Shown: positions 49,450 to 58,947 of the stretch, in pieces | How positions within the stretch are numbered: position 1 is the stretch's first letter | How the letters are laid out: each line of letters begins with the position of its first letter | Assembly (NCBI RefSeq): GCF_002954455.1 | Contig: NZ_MSCC01000001.1 | Span: 757,205 to 821,204, forward strand | Direction: 5' to 3' | Length of the DNA stretch: 64,000 bases | Source: Photobacterium aquimaris | Lineage (GTDB): Bacteria > Pseudomonadota > Gammaproteobacteria > Enterobacterales > Vibrionaceae | Made by a program: the position numbers and the translations under genes | The notes under the pieces: model-generated | What the model was told of the DNA's origin: nothing | The model's input: only the letters and a program-made list of their open reading frames with translations | Databases searched by the model: none

Positions 49450-51069
49450 TTACTCAGTCCGATAGACACTAGAAAATGAACGCGAGCCAAAAGGGCTCAT
49501 TTGTAGTCCACCGAGTGTTTTATTGTGTGCTTGAAAATATACACCATGAGCAAGAGGAATGATTGGCACCTGCTGATCAATAATATCTTGCGCATGTTGG
49601 TAGTAATTAACCCGTTGTTGGGTTTTATTGGTACGTAATGCCAGTTCAAGTAGATTATCAAATTGAACATCACACCAGTTAGCAACATTGAGCCCAGCAT
49701 GTTTAGCATTACATGATAATAATGGTCGTAAGAAGTTATCAGGATCACCATTATCTGCAATCCAACCCGCTAACATCATGTCGTATTTATTCATGTTGTT
49801 TACCCCTAGGCGACCAATGTTATCTTGATGATAAATAACAACATTAACCCCTATTGCCTTGAGGTTGGCTTGAATCAGTTCGGCTGTTTTTTGAGGGCTA
49901 GGGTTATAAGGTCGGGATTCTAACGGTACCCACATGGTTAATACTTGATCGGGGTTATAACCTGCCTGCTTGAGTAATGCTTTGGCTTTTTTAGGATTAT
50001 AATTGATGGCCTTACTGTCATTATTATAAGCCCATGATGTCGGTGGTAATAAGCTTTTAGCTTTAGTTGCCGTACCGTAATAAACTGAATTTAATAATGT
50101 ATTTCTATTAATGGCGTAACTAATAGCTTGGCGTACTTTAAGATTATTTAAAGGCGCTAAGCTGGTATTTAACGCTAAAAAAGACACATTCATGCCACTT
50201 TGAGCCAATAATTCATAGTTATTATTGTCAGTGATAACAGGTAACTGACTCGCAACAGGCGAGGCTAACACATCACATTCAGCACTTAATAATTTGGTCA
50301 GATTGCCCATACCACGGGAAGAGATATCAAACACCACTTGTTCCATCGGCGCAGCACCTTGCCAATAGCCACGATGGTGTTTTAATCGAATTAGATCATT
50401 TGGAATAAACTGATCAACATAAAACGGTCCAGTCCCAATAGGGCGGCTATCTAATTGACCAATTTGACCTGATTTTAATAGTTGTTTGCCATATTCAGCT
50501 GAATATACCACTGCATAGCTGGTCGCTAAATTGGATAAGAAAGAGTTATCTGGGCGGCGTAAGCTAAATTGTACGGTATGTGGGTTCAGTGCTTTAATAC
50601 TTTCGATATCATTGGCAAAGCCGAGGCTTTCAAACCACGGATAACGGCCACCTGAAATATGGTGAAAAGGATTATCAGGGTTAATGACGCGCTCAAAGCT
50701 AAACACAACATCATCAGCATTCATGGTGCGTGTTGGCGTAAACCATGCAGTTGTTTGAAACTTTATACCTTGACGTAGTGTGAAGGTATACACTAAGCCA
50801 TCATCACTGACTGTCCAGCTTTTGGCGAGATCAGGTAACGGTTTATGGCTAACAGGATCGAGTAATAGCAGACGGTCAAAAATTTGTGCCGAAAGGGTTT
50901 CTGCTGTTAGTCCACCGTCTGTTAATTGGGGGTTAAGTGTTGTCGGTGTATCTTGGCCGCAATAGACAAAACCGCGACGTTGAGTCACAGAATCTTTTGC
51001 AGGTTGTTTACAACCACTGAGGGTTAATAAAACCAAACTAGCAATAAAAAGACGATAGTAAGCGCTCAT
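49450..51069 (-). CDS. sapA: Sap solute-binding protein SapA, lipoprotein form
   Basis: Substrate-binding protein (539 residues, SBP_bac_5) that feeds SapBCDF. Conserved stretches: FVYCGQDTPTTLNPQLTDGG, WFTPTRTMNADDVVFSFERV, GTGPFYVDQF and SGMNVSFLALNTS. Unlike the E. coli signal peptide, its N-terminus ends in a lipobox LSGC (Cys20), so it is probably anchored in a membrane. First gene of sapABCDF; pspF lies 136 bases upstream on the same strand. Confidence 0.92.
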   Translation of the reverse strand: MSAYYRLFIASLVLLTLSGCKQPAKDSVTQRRGFVYCGQDTPTTLNPQLTDGGLTAETLSAQIFDRLLLLDPVSHKPLPDLAKSWTVSDDGLVYTFTLRQGIKFQTTAWFTPTRTMNADDVVFSFERVINPDNPFHHISGGRYPWFESLGFANDIESIKALNPHTVQFSLRRPDNSFLSNLATSYAVVYSAEYGKQLLKSGQIGQLDSRPIGTGPFYVDQFIPNDLIRLKHHRGYWQGAAPMEQVVFDISSRGMGNLTKLLSAECDVLASPVASQLPVITDNNNYELLAQSGMNVSFLALNTSLAPLNNLKVRQAISYAINRNTLLNSVYYGTATKAKSLLPPTSWAYNNDSKAINYNPKKAKALLKQAGYNPDQVLTMWVPLESRPYNPSPQKTAELIQANLKAIGVNVVIYHQDNIGRLGVNNMNKYDMMLAGWIADNGDPDNFLRPLLSCNAKHAGLNVANWCDVQFDNLLELALRTNKTQQRVNYYQHAQDIIDQQVPIIPLAHGVYFQAHNKTLGGLQMSPFGSRSFSSVYRTE

Positions 51070-51205
51070 ATTTAATAGGCGTTATTTGAAATTAAGTTTT
51101 TAAATTTAACATTTTCCATCTCGCTCACCAAGTTATCCAGCCTGTTTTGAATTAAATTAGCCAAAAAGCATCAATTATGTTGATTTTTCGTCTTATTTTG
51201 GTCGA

Positions 51206-52228
51206 TTAATCACCATTAATATTGATGTTATATTTACGTATTAAGCCCCTTAGTTGATGATAGCTAAGCTGTAATAATTCAGCCGTTTTAGTTTGGTTAA
51301 ACTTTGCTAGTGTGAGCGCTTGTTCAATCCAAATGATTTCTTGTTGTTGCAGTTGCTGGCGTAGATCAATCGGAAATGTCAGTGTATTAGCCTCCTGATT
51401 TTGAGATGACTTAATCGGAGTAGATTGAGAGGGAAGCAGGGGAGGAACGTTATCCCATGAGGTCGTGAAGGGATCTATCACAATAGTATCAATAACCTCA
51501 TCTTGTTGAGCATGACGAAAGACTGAGCGCTCAACCACATTCTTTAATTCACGAATATTACCAGGCCATGAGTACTTTAATAATTGTTGCTGAGCTTGGT
51601 AACTAAAACCGGCAAAGTAGCTGAAATTCATTTCACGGCACATGCGTACAGCGTAGTGTTCAGCCAGTGGCAAAATATCATCAATCCGTGCTCTTAATGG
51701 GGGCAAGTGGATCACTTCAAAGGCCAGTCGATCTAATAAGTCGGCTCTAAATTTTCCTTCAGCAGCCAGTTGCGGTAAATTTTGATTAGTGGCACAGATC
51801 AATCGTACATTGGCTTGGCAGCTTTTATTACCGCCTACACGTTCATATTCACCATATTCAATCACACGTAATAATTTTTCTTGAACCCCCATCGGTGCTG
51901 TTGCCAATTCATCTAAAAAGAGTGTGCCATTTTCAGCACGTTCAAAGCGTCCTTGATGGCGGCCTTTTGCGCCAGTAAATGCGCCAGCTTCATGACCAAA
52001 CAGTTCAGAATCAATAACACCGTCAGCTAGTGCGGCACAATTTAAGCTGATGAGTGGTTGATCCCATCGTGCAGATAAATAATGAATGCGTTGTGCAATC
52101 AGTTCTTTACCTGTACCGCGTTCACCTAAAATAAGCACTGGACGATTAAGTGTGGCAAGTTGTGAGGCATGATCAAGCACAGCTAAAAAAGCATCTGACT
52201 CACCGATTAAATTTTCGGTCTTTTTCAT
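51206..52228 (-). CDS. pspF: Sigma-54 activator PspF
   Basis: Enhancer-binding protein for the psp promoter, 340 residues, without a regulatory domain, as PspA itself is the inhibitor. AAA+ core: Walker A GERGTGKELIAQ, the sigma-54 contact loop GAFTGAKGRH, Walker B TLFLDELA. The C-terminal Fis-type HTH (QTKTAELLQLSYHQLRGLIR) binds upstream sites. Divergent from pspA. Confidence 0.95.
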   Translation of the reverse strand: MKKTENLIGESDAFLAVLDHASQLATLNRPVLILGERGTGKELIAQRIHYLSARWDQPLISLNCAALADGVIDSELFGHEAGAFTGAKGRHQGRFERAENGTLFLDELATAPMGVQEKLLRVIEYGEYERVGGNKSCQANVRLICATNQNLPQLAAEGKFRADLLDRLAFEVIHLPPLRARIDDILPLAEHYAVRMCREMNFSYFAGFSYQAQQQLLKYSWPGNIRELKNVVERSVFRHAQQDEVIDTIVIDPFTTSWDNVPPLLPSQSTPIKSSQNQEANTLTFPIDLRQQLQQQEIIWIEQALTLAKFNQTKTAELLQLSYHQLRGLIRKYNININGD

Positions 52229-52325
52229 TAGTAAATTCCACTAATTTTTGGTTATATTCACTATATCATTATTTTCTAATATCCAATGCTATTTATTTAG
52301 TTCATATAAAACAATTACTTAAAAG

Positions 52326-52342
52326 TTGGCACGCAAGTTGAT
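52326..52342 (+). promoter_or_regulatory. pspAp: Sigma-54 promoter of pspABC
   Basis: TTGGCACGCAAGTTGAT agrees with the -24/-12 consensus TTGGCACG-N4-TTGCW in all but one of the constant positions. It lies about 100 bases before pspA, in the divergent gap with pspF, the expected activator. The transcription start should be near 52352. Confidence 0.85.
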
Positions 52343-52444
52343 ATGTCTATAGAACAATGACACCTCACATGACAACATAACGTTAGTCTAATGATTAAAC
52401 CGTTCACTGACATGATTCAAGACGGTTGACCAAGGAGCTTTATT

Positions 52445-53113
52445 ATGGGTATTTTTTCTCGTTTTGCAGATATCGTAAATGCTAACGTCAATTCATTATT
52501 AGACAAGGCAGAAGATCCACAAAAACTGATCCGTCTGATTATTCAAGAAATGGAAGATACATTGGTTGAAGTGCGTACTTCATCGGCACGAGCACTCGCG
52601 GATAAAAAAGAATTACGTCGTCGCATTACTGCGATTGAAACTCAGTCTACAGATTGGCAACAAAAAGCCAGTTTAGCGATTCAAAAAGGCCGTGAAGATC
52701 TTGCACGTGCAGCATTGATTGAAAAACAAAAATTGGTTGATGTGGCGTTAACGTTAAATGAAGAATATAAATTAGTTGATGAAACGATTGAGAAACTATC
52801 GTTAGAAGTGGCTGAACTTGAGCGTAAATTGCAAGAAACACGTGCTCGTCAACAAGCATTAGTAACACGTCATAAGGCAGCAGGAACACGTCGCGATGTT
52901 CGTCGTCAACTTGATACCAGTAAAGTGGATGAAGCGATGTCGAAGTTTGAACAATATGAGCGCCGCATTGATGAAATGGAAGCTGAAGCGGATAGTTATA
53001 GTTTTGGTCGAGGAAAAAGCTTAGAGTCAGAGTTCGCAGATCTCCAAGCACAAGATGATATTGAAAAAGAGCTTGAGCGTTTAAAAGCAAACATGAACGA
53101 TAAACAACAATAA
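52445..53113 (+). CDS. pspA: Phage-shock protein A
   Basis: Peripheral membrane protein of 222 residues that binds and stabilises stressed inner membrane and inhibits PspF. Amphipathic N-terminal helix ([20 protein letters not shown]) followed by a continuous coiled coil of ESCRT-III type. Strong AAGGAG site before ATG 52445. First gene of the operon behind the sigma-54 promoter. Confidence 0.96.
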   Translation: MGIFSRFADIVNANVNSLLDKAEDPQKLIRLIIQEMEDTLVEVRTSSARALADKKELRRRITAIETQSTDWQQKASLAIQKGREDLARAALIEKQKLVDVALTLNEEYKLVDETIEKLSLEVAELERKLQETRARQQALVTRHKAAGTRRDVRRQLDTSKVDEAMSKFEQYERRIDEMEAEADSYSFGRGKSLESEFADLQAQDDIEKELERLKANMNDKQQ

Positions 53114-53189
53114 TCGTGGGATAATTGTCCTTTAAATTACATAAAAATAATAATAGTGCTATTACCCCTGCGTGAAAGGAGAACAACAA

Positions 53190-53417
53190 ATGTCGATGGG
53201 TTTTATTAGTGTTCCATTAGTGGTGTTTATGGTTGTTGTCGCACCATTGTGGTTAATTCTTCATTACCGCAGTAAGCGTAAATCAGGTGAGGGATTGTCT
53301 GGTGAGGATCATAAAAAGTTAGAAACCTTAGTGGCACGCGCAGAGGTGATGCAAGAGCGGATTGTTACGCTGGAGCGAATTTTAGATGCTGAAGCGCCAC
53401 AATGGAGACAGAAATAA
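53190..53417 (+). CDS. pspB: Phage-shock protein B
   Basis: Inner-membrane sensor subunit of 75 residues that with PspC takes PspA from PspF under stress. One N-terminal helix (about 4-24), then a coiled tail. ATG 53190 with AAGGAG; an upstream GTG in frame is inside the ribosome site. Its stop overlaps the pspC start (TAATG). Confidence 0.92.
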   Translation: MSMGFISVPLVVFMVVVAPLWLILHYRSKRKSGEGLSGEDHKKLETLVARAEVMQERIVTLERILDAEAPQWRQK

Positions 53418-53803
53418 TGCGTAAAACATTATATCGCGATCCTAAAAACGGTAAGTTAGGTGGTGTTTGTGCAGGTTTAGCCGAATATTTTGGTGTTGAA
53501 ATCTGGTTAATGCGCATTTTTGCAGTGACTGCTTTTTTATTAGGCGTCGGTTTTTTTGCTACAGTGGCTTATATTGCTGCTTGGCTAATTTTAGATAAAA
53601 TGCCACCACAGCGAAAAGAGCAACAGCATCAGTACACTGAACATAATGTAAAGCAAAAACCATGGCAAACAGGACAATCAGCACAGCAGATTTTGGATAA
53701 TGTTGAAACGGAACTTGCACGCAGTGAAGTCAAAATTCAAAAAATGGAAGCTTATGTGACCTCATCTGCCTTTAAAGTTGATCGTGAATTTAATAAACTT
53801 TAA
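53417..53803 (+). CDS. pspC: Phage-shock protein C
   Basis: Inner-membrane PspC-domain protein of 128 residues. The N-terminal KLGGVCAGLAEYFGVEIWLMR is the family signature, followed by a hydrophobic helix (about 33-58) and a long charged C-terminal helix that contacts PspA. Start ATG 53417 behind GGAG, overlapping pspB. No pspD follows, unlike E. coli. Confidence 0.93.
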   Translation: MRKTLYRDPKNGKLGGVCAGLAEYFGVEIWLMRIFAVTAFLLGVGFFATVAYIAAWLILDKMPPQRKEQQHQYTEHNVKQKPWQTGQSAQQILDNVETELARSEVKIQKMEAYVTSSAFKVDREFNKL

Positions 53804-53866
53804 CGTACAAATCTACAGTGCTTGATGTTATTTATCTAGATAAAGTCTATAAATAATATCAATATG

Positions 53867-53900
53867 AAGCAGGTACTGATGTATTCAGGCCTGCTTTTTT
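53867..53900 (+). terminator. Terminator after pspC
   Basis: AAGCAGG/CCTGCTT hairpin with 16-base loop and T6. It separates psp from ycjX, perhaps incompletely. Confidence 0.7.
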
Positions 53901-53941
53901 ATGGTTAGTTATAAGACCGTATAGATGAATAGGGAAGCGTA

Positions 53942-55339
53942 ATGAATCGAATGAGTAATGAAGTGAATAAATGGGTTAACCGTAGCCTTGATCGCCACGT
54001 GCGTCTTGCGGTAACAGGTTTATCTCGCGCAGGAAAAACGGCCTTTATTACGTCACTGATCAATCAATTGTTACATGTAAGTACTAATCCTCGTTTACCA
54101 ATGTTTTCAGCGGTACGGGAAGGGTATTTATTAGGCTCTAAAAGAGTACCTCAGCTGGATATGCATGTGCCTAAGTTTGGTTATGATGACGGCATGAATG
54201 CATTGTTATCATCGCCACCAACATGGCCTCAGCCAACCAGTGATGTTAGCCAAACTCGATTGGCGTTGCGCTTTAAGCCACAAAAAGGGCCTCTTAAATT
54301 ATTTCAAGATACTGCTACTTTGTATCTCGATATTATTGATTACCCAGGTGAGTGGCTATTAGATTTGCCTTTGCTTGATCTTGATTTTATTAGCTGGTCA
54401 AAGCAACAAGCACAAGCATTAAAAGGTCAACGGTTAGCATTAGCACAATCATGGTTAGCTATGGGGGAGCAATTTGATCCTTTTGCTCCCGCTGATGAAA
54501 CCTTGATTGAAGCGATTGCCGTCACTTTTACGGATTATTTACATCAATGTAAAGCTGAAGGTGGTTTACATTGGGTGCAACCAGGGCGATTTGTGTTGCC
54601 GGGAGAATTAGCGGGTGCACCAGTATTACAGTTTTTCCCGATGGTATGGACCAATAAATATACCGAGCAACAATTAGCCACAGCGACAGATGACAGTAAC
54701 TTTGGCATGCTTAAACAACGCTATAAGTATTACCAGCAGCATGTTGTAAAGGCTTTTTATGATGATCACTTTTCTAAGTTTGATCGTCAAATTGTATTAG
54801 TCGATTGTTTGCAACCGTTAAATGCTGGTTATGAATCATTTAATGATATGCGCCAAGCGTTAGATCAATTGATGCAAAGTTTTAAATATGGTCGCAGTTC
54901 TATGTTACGGCGCCTATTTTCGCCACGCATTGATAAGGTGTTGTTTGCAGCAACAAAAGCTGACCATATTACGCCAGAACAACATTCAAACTTGGTGGGG
55001 TTATTACAACAACTAGTGAATGAAGCGTGGCAGACGGCATCGTTTGAAGGCATTGCTATGGATTGTGTCAGTTTGGCTTCTATTCAGGCGAGTGAGCCGG
55101 GGTTTGTCAGTCACCAAGGTCAACAGGTTCCAGCTTTACGCGGTACTGATATAGTGGGCAATGCGCAGACATTTTTTCCAGGAGAGGTACCTAAACGATT
55201 ACCGAATCAAGACTTTTGGAATGAAAATGGATTTGATTTTATTAATTTACGGCCATTACCACAGCAAAGTGACGAGCCTTTACCGCATATTCGAATGGAT
55301 AAAGCGTTGGAATATCTATTGGGAGATAAATTGCAATGA
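53942..55339 (+). CDS. ycjX: YcjX, DUF463 family P-loop NTPase
   Basis: Cytosolic ATP/GTP-binding protein of 465 residues with Walker A GLSRAGKTAFITSL and a Walker B-like YLDIIDYPGEW. YcjX and YcjF are co-regulated with psp in other bacteria and thought to act in envelope stress. The gene overlaps ycjF by ATGA. Confidence 0.92.
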   Translation: MNRMSNEVNKWVNRSLDRHVRLAVTGLSRAGKTAFITSLINQLLHVSTNPRLPMFSAVREGYLLGSKRVPQLDMHVPKFGYDDGMNALLSSPPTWPQPTSDVSQTRLALRFKPQKGPLKLFQDTATLYLDIIDYPGEWLLDLPLLDLDFISWSKQQAQALKGQRLALAQSWLAMGEQFDPFAPADETLIEAIAVTFTDYLHQCKAEGGLHWVQPGRFVLPGELAGAPVLQFFPMVWTNKYTEQQLATATDDSNFGMLKQRYKYYQQHVVKAFYDDHFSKFDRQIVLVDCLQPLNAGYESFNDMRQALDQLMQSFKYGRSSMLRRLFSPRIDKVLFAATKADHITPEQHSNLVGLLQQLVNEAWQTASFEGIAMDCVSLASIQASEPGFVSHQGQQVPALRGTDIVGNAQTFFPGEVPKRLPNQDFWNENGFDFINLRPLPQQSDEPLPHIRMDKALEYLLGDKLQ

Positions 55340-56367
55340 CAGAACCATTAAAAGCAAAAATGGTGTTTGATGAAATAGATCAGCCATTAAGTCAGCAGCA
55401 GCCGGATCTGACTGCAAAAATGAATTTTGAACAGCAGAGTGCGTTTTTGCCTGACACTGTTGAAGTCGCAGAAGTTGAGACTGAGCAAGCGCTAGATCAT
55501 ATTTTAGCTGCTAAACCTAAACGTCGTTATCGTTGGTTTAAAGGGGGGTTAGTGGCAGGTGCCGCTATGGTTGGGTGGCAGACGGTTGATCATGTAACAA
55601 CGGCTTATCAAACCGGTAATTGGTTATCATTAGGCTGGAGTGCGATTGTTGCCGGTATTGCGGTGGCAGGCATTGGTGCGCTTGGGCGTGAGTTGATTAA
55701 TTTACGTCGCTTAAAACAGCGTCAAAATGAACGAGACCAAGCCCTGCAATTATTGGCCGCGGATGGGATTGGATCGGGTAAAGCATTTTGTGTGAAATTA
55801 GCAAAACTAAGCCAAATTCCAACTGATAATCATGGCTATGATCGCTGGTTACATGCTTTGGCTGCCACTCATAATGATCGAGAAGTATTAGCACTTTATG
55901 ATCAAATGGTAGTGAGCCAACAAGATAAGTTAGCACGAAAGTTAGTTGCGAAATATTCTAGTGAAGCGGCATTAATGGTTGCTTTGAGTCCATTAGCTGT
56001 TGCTGACATGCTGCTGGTGGCGTGGCGTAATTTTCGTTTGATCGAGCAAATCTCTGTAGTGTATGGCATCGAGCTTAGTTATTGGTCGCGAATTAAATTA
56101 GTAAAATTAGTACTTGCTAATATGGCATTTGCTGGTGCGTCTGAAGTGGTTGCTGATTTAGGCATGGATATGCTTTCGATGGATCTTGCCGGAAGAATGT
56201 CGACCCGTGTGGCACAAGGTGTTGGCGTTGGGTTAATGACAGGACGCTTAGGCCTTAAAGCGATAAACCTTATGCGTCCACTGCCATGGATGGAAGGTGA
56301 ACAGCCAAAATTAAGTGAAATTCGTCGTGATTTATTAAGTCAATTAGGCAATAAAAATAAAAGCTAA
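55336..56367 (+). CDS. ycjF: YcjF, DUF697 membrane protein
   Basis: Inner-membrane protein of 343 residues. After an acidic N-terminal part, two transmembrane helices (about 68-88 and 98-118: WLSLGWSAIVAGIAVAGIG) and a DUF697 domain (about 200-330: EAALMVALSPLAVADMLLVAW). Coupled to ycjX by the ATGA overlap, which indicates joint function. Confidence 0.92.
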   Translation: MTEPLKAKMVFDEIDQPLSQQQPDLTAKMNFEQQSAFLPDTVEVAEVETEQALDHILAAKPKRRYRWFKGGLVAGAAMVGWQTVDHVTTAYQTGNWLSLGWSAIVAGIAVAGIGALGRELINLRRLKQRQNERDQALQLLAADGIGSGKAFCVKLAKLSQIPTDNHGYDRWLHALAATHNDREVLALYDQMVVSQQDKLARKLVAKYSSEAALMVALSPLAVADMLLVAWRNFRLIEQISVVYGIELSYWSRIKLVKLVLANMAFAGASEVVADLGMDMLSMDLAGRMSTRVAQGVGVGLMTGRLGLKAINLMRPLPWMEGEQPKLSEIRRDLLSQLGNKNKS

Positions 56368-56384
56368 TAGCAGCATAAATGCGA

Positions 56385-56413
56385 CAAAAAAGAGAACTAA
56401 CGTTCTCTTTTTT
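56385..56413 (+). terminator. Terminator of ycjXF
   Basis: Perfect AAAAAAGAGAAC/GTTCTCTTTTTT hairpin, loop TAA-C, followed by more T. Confidence 0.9.
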
Positions 56414-56499
56414 ATTTAACAGCGTAATTTTTGTATTTAATCTGCGCAGATGCGATCTCGTGGCTTGACTCATTAAAGGGTTAGTCGCACACTGATATG

Positions 56500-56521
56500 A
56501 CTGTCAGGAATAGTTGACAGT
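56500..56521. promoter_or_regulatory. TyrR-box-like palindrome upstream of tyrR
   Basis: Arms ACTGTCA and TGACAGT, 8 bases apart. The central 18 bases (56502-56519, TGTCAGGAATAGTTGACA) keep G-N14-C and the outer TGT/ACA of the TyrR box. Located 150 bases upstream of tyrR, it may serve autorepression. The rest of this 306-base gap shows only the ycjF terminator. Confidence 0.5.
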
Positions 56522-56673
56522 GTTTATTTATATATGGTTTTCGTTATGTGGATTGAGCCTCTCAAAAATAAAGCTTAACACTATGATTATTATTAGTATT
56601 AATAGATGTTGTTCGAATAGATATCTGTAATTAATCAAATGCACATAAGATGAATAACAAGAAGGTGTAAACA

Positions 56674-58212
56674 ATGAGATTACAGGTCTTTTGCGAAGAT
56701 AGAGTCGGGATGACCCGCGAATTATTAGATATTTTAACCAGCCAAGAGATTGATCTACGTGGTATTGAAATTGATCGAATTGGTATTATTTATTTAAATT
56801 GTCCTGAAGTAGAATTTGAACAGTTTAGCCAACTAATGTCACAAATCCGTCAGTTAGATGGCGTGACAGATGTGCGTAAAATTCAATTTATGCCCAGCGA
56901 GCGCGAGCATACTGAATTATCTGCGCTATTGCAGACCTTACCCGATCCTTTCTTTACCATTAATTTAAATGGCAAAGTTGATTTTGCTAACCAAGCAGCA
57001 GAGCAATTAATGGGTCATCGCAGTGAAGATTTATTCAGTGAAAATATTCAGACTTTGCTCGGATTTAATTTTAGCCGTTGGCTTGATAAAAATCAGGCTC
57101 AAAAACACAGTGAGATAGTGGTTATGGCTGGGCTAGATTATCAAATGGATATCATGCCGGTCTATGTTAGTGATGAAGCACCAGAGCCTGTACTTGCAAG
57201 TGCGCTAATTTTATTGAAATCACTGTCTGAGGCTAAAATGCCGATTGTTATGCGTACTATAAATGGTGATAGTGGCTTTGAACATTTGATTGGTCATTCA
57301 TCACGATTTAAGCATTTATTAGCCCAAGCCAAGAAATTAGCGTTATTAGATGCACCGTTGCTTATACAAGGTGAAACGGGAACGGGTAAAGAAATGTTAG
57401 CGCGTGCTTGCCATCAGCGCTCGATACATCGAGATAAACCTTTTCTTGTGGTTAACTGTATTTCTATGCCAGATAATGCTGCAGAAACCGAGCTTTTTGG
57501 TTGTGTAGAGAGTGCCAATGAACCAGCTAAAAAAGGTATTTTTGAACAGGCAACTGGTGGTACAGTTTTTTTGTATGAAATTGGCGAAATGTCAAAACAC
57601 TTACAAATTAAATTATTACGTTTTCTTCAGGACGGCACTTTCCGTCGTGTTGGTGAAGAAGCTGAAATAAAAGTCTCAGTACGTGTTATTTGTTCTACTC
57701 AGAAAAAATTACCAGAGTTGGTTGCTGAGGGCGAGTTTAGAGAAGATCTTTATTATCGACTCAATGTACTTGCGTTAGTTGTGCCGCCATTACGTGAACG
57801 TGCTGCTGATATTGTGCCATTAGCAGAGTTATTCTTGGCGCAATTTGCACAAGAATTGCATCAACCAAAACCAATGTTATCTGAAGAATTAGCTTTAGCG
57901 TTAAAGCAATATGCTTGGCCAGGAAATATTCGCCAATTACGCAATGTATTGTTTCGTGCGATGACGCAAGTTGAAGGTGCTGAAATGACATGTGCTGATG
58001 TGCAGTTACCTGAAAATGAGTCGAGTACTGTTATTAGTGAAGAGACATTAACAGGATCATTGGATGAGATTATGAAACGTTATGAGTCAGGCATATTATC
58101 TAATTTGTATCAGAGCTATCCATCAACGCGTAAATTGGCGAAACGATTAGGGGTTTCTCATACTGCGGTGGCAAATAAATTGCGCGAGTATGGCCTTAGT
58201 AAGCGAAATTAA
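56674..58212 (+). CDS. tyrR: Aromatic amino acid regulator TyrR
   Basis: Regulator of aromatic amino acid synthesis and transport, 512 residues. N-terminal ACT domain (MRLQVFCEDRVGMTRELLD), a PAS domain (about 80-190), AAA+ core with GETGTGKEMLARACH and LFRRVG-like arginine region, and a Fis-type HTH ending in KLAKRLGVSHTAVANKLREYGL. The GAFTGA loop is missing (LFGCVESANEPAKKGIF), as in E. coli TyrR, which acts at sigma-70 promoters. Likely targets in this window are tyrP and tyrR itself. Confidence 0.97.
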   Translation: MRLQVFCEDRVGMTRELLDILTSQEIDLRGIEIDRIGIIYLNCPEVEFEQFSQLMSQIRQLDGVTDVRKIQFMPSEREHTELSALLQTLPDPFFTINLNGKVDFANQAAEQLMGHRSEDLFSENIQTLLGFNFSRWLDKNQAQKHSEIVVMAGLDYQMDIMPVYVSDEAPEPVLASALILLKSLSEAKMPIVMRTINGDSGFEHLIGHSSRFKHLLAQAKKLALLDAPLLIQGETGTGKEMLARACHQRSIHRDKPFLVVNCISMPDNAAETELFGCVESANEPAKKGIFEQATGGTVFLYEIGEMSKHLQIKLLRFLQDGTFRRVGEEAEIKVSVRVICSTQKKLPELVAEGEFREDLYYRLNVLALVVPPLRERAADIVPLAELFLAQFAQELHQPKPMLSEELALALKQYAWPGNIRQLRNVLFRAMTQVEGAEMTCADVQLPENESSTVISEETLTGSLDEIMKRYESGILSNLYQSYPSTRKLAKRLGVSHTAVANKLREYGLSKRN

Positions 58213-58224
58213 GAGTTAAAAATA

Positions 58225-58257
58225 AAAGAGATAGTGATAAGTACTATCTCTTTGTTT
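58225..58257. terminator. Terminator between tyrR and ogt
   Basis: AAAGAGATAGT/ACTATCTCTTT hairpin between convergent genes, 7-base loop and T-rich tail. Confidence 0.85.
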
Positions 58258-58289
58258 TAATCATAAGCGATCAAGCTTATTGATGTGAA

Positions 58290-58784
58290 TTAGATATTCT
58301 GGTGAGCTTCAAGCAAGATAGTATCACCAGACTCTAAAGCTAATAGTAATGCAACAATGTCTTCGCCATAGCGATAACCACATAATGAGTTATGACTATT
58401 CAAAACGCGATGACAAGGAATAATAATGGGAATAGGGTTAACATTCTTTGCCATCCCAATGGCTTGAGTGGCTTTAGTATTACCAATGTTTTCTGCTATT
58501 TGTTCATAAGTGACAGTTTCACCATAAGGAACATCGGCAATGGCATGCCAAATTTGCTGTTGAAAGATAGTGCCTTGGGGAGCGAGAGGAAAGGTAAACT
58601 TTTGCCGAGAGCCGGTGAGGTATTCTTTGAGTTGCTTAATGAAAGGGGCCATAAATTCTGGGTTATGTTGCCATATTTCATTCGGACTATAGCTGGGACT
58701 GGTAATAGATAACTGTCGCAGACCTTGATGATCGGCCAACAACATAATGTTTCCCAGTTCTGTTTCAATACAATCGTAATACAT
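58290..58784 (-). CDS. ogt: Methylated-DNA-protein cysteine methyltransferase Ogt
   Basis: Suicide repair protein of 164 residues that removes alkyl groups from O6-alkylguanine. The acceptor Cys is in IIIPCHRVLNS. The DNA-binding helix region is TYEQIAENIGNTKATQAIGMA. ATG 58784 is chosen over a TTG one codon upstream. Ogt, rather than Ada, by lack of the N-terminal Ada domain. Confidence 0.93.
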   Translation of the reverse strand: MYYDCIETELGNIMLLADHQGLRQLSITSPSYSPNEIWQHNPEFMAPFIKQLKEYLTGSRQKFTFPLAPQGTIFQQQIWHAIADVPYGETVTYEQIAENIGNTKATQAIGMAKNVNPIPIIIPCHRVLNSHNSLCGYRYGEDIVALLLALESGDTILLEAHQNI

Positions 58785-58947
58785 CAATAACTCACTAAAG
58801 GCGTAATAATTAATAACATTGACCGATAAATAGTAACAGACAACGGCATGCTAATATATCGAATACTGAATGTGGCTTGCTTTCATTATCATGTAAACTC
58901 ACAAAATGTGCGTTATATCAATTAACATTGTCATGCTGAGGTAATAT

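Noticed and set aside
52647-53189. 180-codon open frame opposite pspA.
   Set aside because: It is antisense to the highly conserved pspA, with no ribosome site. Long open frames on the opposite strand arise from biased codons.
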